The position numbers and the translations under genes were made by a program. Positions 55,626 to 64,000 of a stretch of 64,000 nt of DNA are shown in pieces; within the stretch, counting starts at the first letter, position 1; every line of letters begins with the position of its first letter. The stretch covers positions 79,113,387 through 79,177,386 of the forward strand of contig NC_064622.1 in NCBI RefSeq assembly GCF_023898315.1. The letters run 5' to 3'. The DNA comes from Schistocerca nitens (taxonomy: Eukaryota; Arthropoda; Insecta; Orthoptera; Acrididae). Under the pieces are notes generated by a model, which saw nothing but the letters and a program-made list of their open reading frames with translations, was not told where the DNA came from and did no database searches.

Positions 55626-55626
55626 T

Positions 55627-56021
55627 CCCACCTGCACATGGTGAGAGCTTCTATTGCTTGTTTTTGTGCTTACCGCACCCTACCTTGGGCCAGCAATGTT
55701 GCTGTATCTTTTCTCAAATTATTTTGAGAATCTAATGTGCCAATTGGACAGAATGTGGTGTGATATCCCTCAGTTGGACATCCCACAACTCTTTCAATCA
55801 ATGCCAAGCCAAATAACTATTTGTAAAAGGGCCGGAGGTGGCCCAATGTGTTAAAGATTTGCTCAACTTATGACATTCTTTCCCTTGAATAAGCCATCCA
55901 TTTTTTCTGAAATTGCAATCATTTATTTGTCTGTAATGAACATCACATCTATTGATATCTGTCCCATTCGGATAATTCATTTGCACCACACTTGCTTTTT
56001 CTTTTTCTTTTGTTTTGAGTG
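55627..56021 (+). pseudogene. Tc1-like transposase C-terminus (second element)
   Basis: Continues HLHMVRASIACF directly after the duplicated CCCACCT. Further frames give QLDRMWCDIPQLDIPQLFQS and MPSQITICKRAGGG (about 55740-55845), the Tc1 C-terminal block. The 3' terminal repeat candidate lies at about 56000-56021. The catalytic third-residue block could not be read. Confidence 0.75.
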
Positions 56022-57309
56022 CATTTCTAAAATTATTGGCCTTATGTTAAGGTTTCACCAGCTGTGACATAGTCGTGAATACAAACAGTGATTCAAGTAC
56101 TGTCAAATATTTTTTAATTGCAGTCTTTGATCACAATATAAAGTCCTTCGATGAGGACTGGTTTCAGTCAGTAATGACCATCTTCTGATCTATAATTTAA
56201 GAAGTTTACAACTATGGGCAGCCTACCTTTCAAAACAATACAGTATTTCAAATCACGATATAACCTCATACAAAATGGGAAATGTAAAGATAAAATAAGG
56301 TAAAGTGTATCTGTTCTATACCATGTCCTAATGTGATAAGGCTGTAATGGCATCATCAAAACATATAAATACACTCAGCAAAGCATCATCACGTAGAACT
56401 AAAATATGGTGTAAAATAGGCCACAACGTCCATACAGTCATTTTGCAGCTGATTTTACTGTACAATACATATTGAAGTGCAGTAGCTACCACAAATATGT
56501 TTGCCTATATGCTTCATAGATGTTGCTACTGTGAGCTTAGATGATTCTTAATTTACGGAAGAACAATAATATGACAAAAATACATTAAGTAAAAAACATG
56601 TGGCAGAGTTTTAAATTTTCAAAAGTATTATAGAAGCCAATTGTGATAAAATAAAAGACAAATACAGTTAACCGTATAAAATTATTTAAAGGAAATATAT
56701 AAAGATAATAGGTCTGACACTTTTATGGTGAATTTACAGTCAAAAACAAAATATACGTAATACACTGCCTATGGGAACCTATAAATTACCTATGAAAGAT
56801 AATATGTCTATATGACAAAATAACTGTATGAAAGAAGAGACAGATCAATGATCAGCGCCCTCTCTTGGCTTGGCCACCAGGATGTTACATAGGCATGCAG
56901 GGATTGTAAAAACATTTATGTTAAGGTGCTAGCTTAATCTGATATCAACTGTAAATCAGTAAAAATAAAAATACATACAATTATCTCAACTGACTTCAAT
57001 TACTTAGCAAAATAGAAGTAAGTGATAATATTCTGTTTCACATGTTTTTACTAACATTTATTGGAAAACTAATTTTTGAAGTATAATATTATAGCTATCA
57101 TTATAACTATGTAACTATCAATATATAAACAGAAAAATATATATGTGCAAAAGTTTCGCTCAAGTACTAGAAAACTCTATAAACATTAAAAATCATGAAT
57201 TAAATACTTAACCAATGAAAGTAAGTTCAAATAATGCCAAAAAGTCCGGTGGCACCATATATTTCTGTTAGAGGAAGTATTTCTGACAAGGCTTCACTTA
57301 TTACAAGGG
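56022..57309. other. AT-rich stretch without recognisable genes
   Basis: A segment at 56125-56200 (TCCTTCGATGAGGACTGG) may be a dispersed repeat. Otherwise nothing seen. Confidence 0.5.
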
Positions 57310-60300
57310 TACGCTGAGATCAATGTTGTTTAGTGGTGTGAGTGTTCTGGTACTTGTCAATGACTGTTGAATGAATATGGAGTACACATGATACAGTTTG
57401 GGGTGTGGCAGGAGGCAATAGGGTCAGCCATATTGTGGGGTAGTGGGGGCTGCAGGCAATCCTGCCACTGCCATTGACGATGGTGGACGATGTAAGCGTG
57501 GTGGCAGTAGCAGTGGTGGGTGTTATGAGGCACAGAGAGTTAGCTGGCAGGCTGATAGTGAGCCTGCCAGCGACAGAAAGCAGGGAGGATACAGCAGCAA
57601 AATCAACAGTTGGCAGAAGGCAAAAAATGCGGATGAGTCGGGTAGCAATTAATGTAGATGGTGAGTCCGAAGCTATATGACTAGCCTCAATCAGAAGTTC
57701 TGTGTCAGCCAGATTGACCACAACTTCATCCGGTTGATAGTTGTGGATATTGACTGTAATAATTGCAGGCTTGGTGGGTCGTGAGCCTGGTGGGAGTGAG
57801 TTGACCCAAGTGTTACTGTCTTAAGGAACAGTTGGGTCTCCAAGGCGGAGAGGATTCATGCAGGTTTCAGCCTGTCAATGGGGACTGTCTTAGCAGTGCC
57901 TCTTATGTCAATGTTGAAGGTGTGACTACCTGTTTCAACATCTGGAGTGGCCCAGCAGAGGGTGGTTATAAGGCCTGACATATGGTGTCATTGTGGAGCG
58001 TGACATATGCACAGCCTGCAAGCTCTTGTGGGTGAATGGTTTCTGAGCTAATGCGCAGATGGGGGGACACACTAGTGAATCACAAATGTGACTTTTGGTA
58101 GGCTCCACCAAAACAGGGAGTCACACTGAGTTGGGTGTAGGACTCAATAGAACAAATTCTACCGGCAGTGTGAGGATCTCACCGCAGAGTATTTCAGGGA
58201 GTGAAGTGTGTAAGTCATCTTTGGACACCTTACAGATGTTAACGAGCAGTCACAGAAGGACCTCATTCCATGCACCCCCTTGGTACATGACTCTGATTGG
58301 GCAACCGAACTGGGATATCCAAGATGTTAGGAAGACTTAGGCCATGGATTTTGCTGTGATGTCAGTGACTGACACAGCTTGCACACACCGCAAAACATGA
58401 TTAGTCACGGAGAGAACATATCCATACTCCTTCAACCTGGTAGGGATTGAACGAGATGCAAGAGTATGTGACAGAAGCACCTGCTTGGTATGTTGAAGCT
58501 GCTTAGGGGCTTTGGCACATGGCAGCCCATCTTACTGCATCAGCACTAGAGGCATGCCTGCATCCATGTACAGCAGTCACGCCTGACATCTAGCCAAATA
58601 AAATGCTTGGTGATCAACTGGATCATTGGTTGAATTCCTGGATGAGTGAGCTTGGACAGATGACTGAAGATTGGCCATCACATCAGTATGAGGAGGAGAA
58701 GTCAAAGCCTGAGATGGGATGCATCACAGAGGATGCTGACATCTGAATTGAGAGTGGAAGAATTGTTGTGGAGTAAGGCAGAAATTGATGTATCCTGCTC
58801 TTTTTTTCTCAGCCAGTCTGCTATGATCATGAGCAAGGGTGAACATGAGCACACATGAGAGGGTAATCAGCAACAAAGTTGTCTGCTCCATGCAGATGAC
58901 AGATTTTGATGGGGTACTGGGCAATGAGATCGAGGTGGTGAAAATTTCAAGGATTGACAGTTATTAATGGGTGATGTACAGCATCCAGCAGTGATCTGTG
59001 GTCAATATAGATGACAAAGTGATGACCCTCAGTGTCCTCCCAGAAATAGCGCACAGCCATGCATATGGTGAGCAACTCATGGTCGGATGCTGATCATTTT
59101 TTTGGAGAGGATGTGAGTTTCTTGTAGAAGAAACCACAGGGCTATATGTCACCTGACACCTCTTGGAAGAAGGGTGTGCCAGGAAAACAGCCATTGTCAG
59201 ACACTCCTCGGTCAGGGGGACGTTGAACCTCCATCGTGTGTAGTAAGTGCCAACAGTAGAAATTGAGGTTTCACAGGAACCAACAAAGGTCATGGTAGGT
59301 TGAAGGCAGTGGCAATTGGCAAACGAGTTTCACACAATCTGATGATGGTCTGAACCCACTAGCATTGAGGGTGTGTCATAGAAATGTTACCTCTGGCTTC
59401 TGCAGTTGTGATTTTTCCTTACTGATGGTCACCCTTGGGACACAGAGGGTAGTGAGAATGATTTTGAAGTATTGTTCAAGGCTTTGAGAATCAGGTTTTT
59501 TTTTGGTCAATAGGGAATAACAAGGAACTTGAATAGGCTGAATGGCATAATAATGACCATCTTGCTGACATTTTACAGGTGCATGGGTATTTGATAATAG
59601 GTCTTGCGGTAGTTGATCACACTAAAAACAGTAGCCCCTGCGAGTGAATGTGTGAAATCTTGAACATTTGGCATATGGTAGCTGTCATAAATTGTGAGGA
59701 GTTAAGAGTTCTGTACTCACCACAGAGCTGAACAGAATCATTTTTCTTAGTGACGAACTTTGTGGTAGAGCCCCAAACACTGTAAGAAGGGTGAATGATA
59801 CCTGAGTGCAACAGTTTGTCCACTGCTAACTTAGGTGCACAGAGGAGATAAGGTATGATACAGTGTGGTTGTGACAAATGGGCAGGCTGGGGGCTGTGTT
59901 AATGCAATGCACCATACTGGTCCTGATTGCACACTGATAGAGCCTAATCCACCGTGTGTCATGTGGGAGAATGGAATGCATTTGCTGAACTGAGATGGAA
60001 AATGCAAAAGCACTGTACTGACATGTTGTGGATGCCATCATGGCTGGCCCTGCAAGGCAGCTTCATCAGGCTGCAGCAAGGGGATGTTGCCGGACATCGG
60101 GGGAGTGGTCATGTTGGCCAGAGCAACTGCATCATGTGATAGGCATCAGAGTTGCTTTAGTGTGACAGACTTTCCTTGTATTTGCTGATACAGGTCATTG
60201 TTTGCAGAGTGTAGCAGCCACAAGTCATTGCAAGTTGCAAAGAAATGTTCCTGAACTGTGGTGATAGCTTCCAACGTTGTATGCACTCATGAAGAATAGA

Positions 60301-60915
60301 AGAACAATTGGTGCCAGCAGTAACTTAGATTGCCAAGAGGAATGAGCATTGGTCAGCAACCCATGGTGGAGATAGGGAAAATGCCCTGGGATGGACTGAA
60401 GTGTCACATGGTGGAACAAGGCAACAAGGTCAAATCTGTGGAGGAAGTCAAACTCCAGCCACAGGTTCAGTAATATCAGTGACGTATAAAGTCCAAAGGC
60501 ACTGTAGCTAGTCTGAGAGTTGTATGCATGTGGATACTAACATCGTTACATGTGTGGAGCTGCAACCCAATGGCTTCGGAGTGCATTTCAAACATCTGTT
60601 GGGACACCGTGCTTATGTCTGAACCCTTGTCAGGAAGTATGCATTTGCAGATTGATCATGAATATACAGAAATCCTACAGCAGACGTCAACATTGTGGAA
60701 GACGGATCAATTGATGTTGTGGTGTGGCCTGCGATTCTCAATTTACAGAAGAGCTGCACTGCTGGCAGTTGCGAATGGTGGCACTAAATTGCAAGTTGTA
60801 CCAACAATGGTGTGGCCATGAGGTGGCAAAATCAGATGATGCGGTGTTGTCTGACAGTTGTGTCATGTCCCCAGCATTCCATGGTCCGATGGTAGGGAGG
60901 GGATCTGTGACATCA
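57310..60915 (-). pseudogene. Gypsy-type pol remnant (Gypsy D)
   Basis: Minus-strand Ty3/Gypsy pol, decayed. From right to left: a protease-like LPDKGSDISTVS (about 60610-60640), where the usual DTG reads DKG. RT start AVDKLLHSGIIHPSYSVWGS and KFVTKKNDSVQLCGEYRTLN (59617-59877). RNase H pieces: LTEECLTMAVFLAH, TYSPVVSSTRN (58964-59293) and a decayed DHRSLLDAVHH. Near 57900-57960 a shifted frame gives SAGPLQMLKQ and NLHESSPPWRPN, like an integrase C-terminus. The integrase core between them is not readable. No LTR resolved at either end. Confidence 0.65.
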
Positions 60916-61077
60916 GTTGGAAAGTAAGAGATGAGTCACTGGCAGAAGTTAAGCTGTGAGGACCAGTTGTGAGTTGTCCTCGGGTAGCTCAGTTCGTAGA
61001 GCACCTGCGTGCAAAATCCAATGGTTCCAAATTTGATTCTTGGTCTGGCATACAGTTTTAACCTGCCAGGAAGTTTG
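60916..61077 (+). repeat. Diverged single tRNA-like unit
   Basis: One decayed copy of the unit arrayed at 39713-42309: AAGAGATGAGTCACTGGCAG, then TCGGGTAGCTCAGTTCGTAG and, at the end, TTTTAACCTGCCAGGAAGTTT. The tRNA-like part (60975-61052) has a damaged box B and anticodon arm. Shows that the unit also occurs singly. Confidence 0.8.
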
Positions 61078-61089
61078 CTAATCATGTTT

Positions 61090-62030
61090 AGGCAAATATG
61101 TTTTTAGATAGCTTATAGGCATGTAGCACTTGACGGTGTCCTGGACGGTGATCCCCAAGAATTTTATTCAGTTTTCCATTTTTACTATATCAATTCATAG
61201 TGAACTCTATTTCTATCTTGGCATTAAATTCCATTATGCACCCTTTGTAGCACTTACATTTAGGTTGCTTTTATAGAAATACTGGACTATTTCATTCATT
61301 CATAACACTGTTGAGCTAGAATGTCAGAGGTTTGGTATTTGCTCAAAATGAACAGTACTTCATGTCATTAACAGAAATCAAGAAGAGCAGGGGTCCCAAA
61401 ATGGAACCTTGAGCACTCCATATTTGATATTAGTAACTTTGGATTTGAATGACCCACTGTTGGTTTTAAGCAACACAAATTGTTGCCATCACTCATATAT
61501 GACTTTATGAATTCTTACCTGCTGTCTGTAGCTTGTCAAGTAATACAGTGATGTTAACATAACCATAACATAAGCAAATGTCATCAGTCTAAAGTGTCTC
61601 TGTTACCATAGAAAATGCAGGTGAAATTGAGATGTATCGACAGTTTTCAATTTTAGGTTTTTCACCTTTCTTATAAAATTGGGTTACTTGCGCTCTTTTT
61701 AGGCTGTCTGAGGAACTACCTGATGTTCAAATGGTTCAAATGGCTCTGAGCACTATGGGACTCAACTTCTGAGGTCATTAGTCCCCTAGAACTTAGAACT
61801 AGTTAAACCTAACTAACATAAGGACATCACACACATCCATGCCCGAGGCAGGATTCGAACCTGCGACCGTAGTGGTCTCGCGGTTCCAGACTGCAGCGCC
61901 TAGAACCGCACGGCCACTTCGGCTGGCTGAACTACCTGACGTAATTACGACAGTTATTGGTGCAGCAATTGCATCAGACATGTTGCAAAAAGCTGAGGCA
62001 ATTTCAAATTGTAGTTAATTGCCTGAGATG
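61090..62030 (-). pseudogene. CR1/Jockey-like LINE RT fragment, interrupted by a SINE
   Basis: On the minus strand: MSDAIAAPITVVITSG, [SINE], then SDSLKRAQVTQFYKKGEKPK and IENCRYISISPAFSM, then LLDKLQTAG, a frame with FVLLKTNSGSFKSKVTNIKY, and QGSILGPLLFLISVNDM. These are consecutive RT blocks (the P-x-YKKG, YRPIS and QGSxLGP motifs). The catalytic YADD was not found. Left boundary approximate. Confidence 0.75.
61724..61928 (-). mobile_element. tRNA-derived SINE, second family (minus strand)
   Basis: 205 bp with GAACTACCTGA duplicated at 61713-61723 and 61929-61939. On the minus strand it starts near GCCGAAGTGGCCGTGCGGTT (box A) and has GGTTCGAATCC (box B) with a long variable arm, so the head is a Leu/Ser class II tRNA type. 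The tail contains the repeat TTTGAACCATTTGAAC. Its body differs from the SINE at 52583. Removing it restores the RT reading frame of the surrounding LINE. Confidence 0.88.
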
Positions 62031-64000
62031 GGTAATATTGTTTTTGTGAACGAAGGGATGTAGAAATTTGGATAAATATTGTTTGGTGCCCAAGGGTAAA
62101 CTATACCAGGAAAACATGAAATTTCTGAGAATGGAAAATTTGTTGGTTAGGGCAATGTTTAGAAAGGTTAACTGAATTACAGGCATTTGGAAACAAGAAA
62201 GTATTTGTCATTTTTAATCATATGGAGAGAAGGGCAAATAATAGGATAAAGGGATTTGACAGGTGAAGGATGATAAAGTCAAGCAATTGTATGAAGAGAG
62301 AGTAAGTTCAAAATGTGAAACCTAATGATGTATTGAAGGAAAATTCTATCAAGAATGCTAATAAATACAAGACAGAATTGCTGCAGGAGGTGAAATCATT
62401 ACTGCGAATAGACACACATAAAAGAAAAGTGATGATATTAGCCACGCATTTGAAACAAGTAGTTACTTTCTTGGTGAGGAGAGAAGGATAGTGTGGTGAA
62501 GGTTAAAAATAAAATGCTTGTTATTCGCAACCTGAGATGATGGGGATCCAACTGTAGTGAGGACAAGGGTACACAAAGATGAAGGGGGAAGCTACAGAGA
62601 AAGCAACCCAGTTATATGAACAGTGTCTCAGTTGTTTAGATTACGATGAGCTGGTCAAGGAAATGAAGAAATAATTCAATGAAGTATATCCAATCATCAT
62701 GGAAAATTCACATTTTGACCATAAAACCTCAGAGTTAGTACATTACAAAGGATATGGAGGAATTATATGTTTCAGAAAGAACACCAAAAGCAGCAAGGGA
62801 ACTGAAGATGAAAAAAAAAATGAATATTGGCAAATAGCAAAATCAAGCATAGTCAGAAGCTTCCAAAAAAACACAGTTCACATTCGCATAATGGATTTCA
62901 GTAAATACTGTGTCGTTAAGTAACCTATACAAAAGTTACACGGAGGTATTTCGCTCAGTCCAGCCATTAATGACAGTCATAATGTATAATAATCATTTGT
63001 TCCAATGGCAAAGATGGCCCAACTTTTTATTGTCTGCAACACAATTTAGTCACAAACTTGCATAAGAGAACTCACTAGTGGATTCTTAGGCACCAACATT
63101 ACTAAATTTTTGCAGATACCGATATGCGTGCTTTCAAGCAGATGCTAGCATGTTCAAATTCAAGAGCTGACCTTTTTATTTTTTAATGCAGAGATCTCAG
63201 TGTAGTGGACGGCACCTGGTGGGTGGTTTGGGTATTATAAAGATTGGCAAAAGATTTATTGTAATTTTGGAAAAATAAATAATTATCTGAAAAGTTGTTG
63301 GGATACATTTCACCACTTATGATGGACTGTAAGTATTAACAGTAATTTTGTTTATGGAACATGTGATGATCTAGGAAATTAGAAAAGTTTATGGAACCAT
63401 GTTATGCCTCCATGTTGGGAATACCTCATTTACACATACAAGTGCCTTACTGAAAATTATGGTAAACTATGCAAAAAATCTTTATTAGTGGCTTAACGAG
63501 TTACTGAATTATGTCATTTGTGCATAAAAATTAGGTGAAAAAGTATAATTGTGAAAGTCAGAATCTAAGAAGCACAGAGGCAAATCTGCCATGGAAAATG
63601 TAATTGGTCATAAACTTTAAAAATAATTATCTTGGAAGTTAATCAGCTTCACAGTAATTGAAATATGTTACTAAAAAGTCAGAATACTGATCTTTGTAAT
63701 GACCGGTGTCAAGTGCATGAATACACATTAGCTCACACAAAATTTGCCAAGTTATACTGCAGTAATAAGTTCAGTTAGTCATATCTTTAAACAAAAAGAA
63801 TTTCCAGTAAAACTAAAGGCAGCATTGGAATCAGCACATTGAAAATAATGTTTTAATGAAGAATGTAAATGGGAAAAGGCTTAGTTATGGTTTCAAAATA
63901 TTTGAACACATACCAAATATATGTTACTTAGAAACTACACAAAATAAACAAAGGCATTGAAACATTCACTATCATCTTGCAGTGGGTTTGTTGTTAATTG
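62031..64000. other. AT-rich stretch without recognisable genes
   Basis: One 74-codon frame at 62699-62923 (MENSHFDHKTSELVHYKGYG) lies in an open stretch beginning upstream at about 62630, but I recognise no family. The remainder is AT-rich with stops in all frames and no repeat I can name. Confidence 0.5.

Larger units (their letters stand above)
52176..55626 (+). mobile_element. RTE-type LINE, near full length
   Basis: A 3.45 kb copy inserted in the Tc1 transposase with CCCACCT duplicated (52169-52175 and 55627-55633). It has the same C-rich 5' end as the minus-strand copy and ends in (CAA)n at about 55589-55622. It contains a 249 bp SINE in its leader. Compared with the minus-strand copy about 200 bp of endonuclease coding sequence is missing near 52960, the part with the SEVRWQEE block. 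The rest covers endonuclease, linker, RT and C-terminal region in several frames. Confidence 0.88.

Noticed and set aside
57310-57721. 133-codon minus-strand Thr/Ser-rich frame as a host protein
   Set aside because: It lies just past the integrase C-terminal remains of Gypsy D and has low-complexity composition only.
61540-61600. A TDD box read as the RT catalytic site of the LINE at 61090-62030
   Set aside because: It lies upstream of the QGSILGP block on the minus strand, the wrong order for RT, so it is probably chance.

Overview
This window looks like a mobile-element graveyard from a large arthropod genome, most likely an orthopteran of the locust/grasshopper type. The basis is AT-rich non-coding DNA, RTE-type LINEs ending in ACA repeats, tRNA-headed SINEs and tRNA-like ~300 bp repeats that I associate from memory with Schistocerca-like genomes. 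No database search was possible, so the organism call is inference. I recognise no host protein-coding gene. Almost every long reading frame belongs to a transposable element, and nearly all are broken.

Layout, left to right. 1-3421: a Tc1-like transposon split by a 5'-truncated LINE (10 bp target duplication). 3422-6500: a second truncated LINE split by a minus-strand mariner. 6507-6573: GA microsatellite. 7029-8184: solo LTR. 8185-10087: no genes seen. 10088-15377: two tandem LINEs of the R4/Dong type (C-terminal zinc finger plus restriction-like endonuclease) sitting in TAA repeats; the longer one carries a palindromic insert with a 14 bp duplication. 16054-30289: a three-level nest on the minus strand, an RTE LINE interrupted by a Ty3/Gypsy element with paired 484 bp LTRs (Gypsy A), itself interrupted by a plus-strand LTR element (LTR-B) that keeps only integrase.

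30290-35377: a long-armed foldback element, LINE scraps and a pogo-like transposase fragment. 35378-38697: an RTE LINE interrupted by a minus-strand CR1/Jockey-like LINE. 38698-46930: a decayed Gypsy element (Gypsy B) whose gag is interrupted by a second solo LTR of the 7029 family; inside that LTR sits a 2.6 kb inverted array of nine tRNA-like units. 47669-48404: a palindrome made of two inverted 3' ends of a mariner-like element. 48900-50690: remnant of another Gypsy element. 51214-56021: a second Tc1-like element split by a near-complete RTE LINE, which itself contains a tRNA-derived SINE. 57310-60915: a further decayed Gypsy pol on the minus strand. 60916-62030: a diverged tRNA-like unit and a LINE RT fragment carrying a second SINE. 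62031-64000: nothing recognisable.

The most informative content is the record of insertions. At least six junctions can be read to the base because the interrupted protein resumes in register across the insertion and short target duplications flank it. The least ordinary structures are the inverted tRNA-like array, the LTR element whose primer site extends into a ~40 nt tRNA complement fused directly to integrase, and the several independent palindromic elements.
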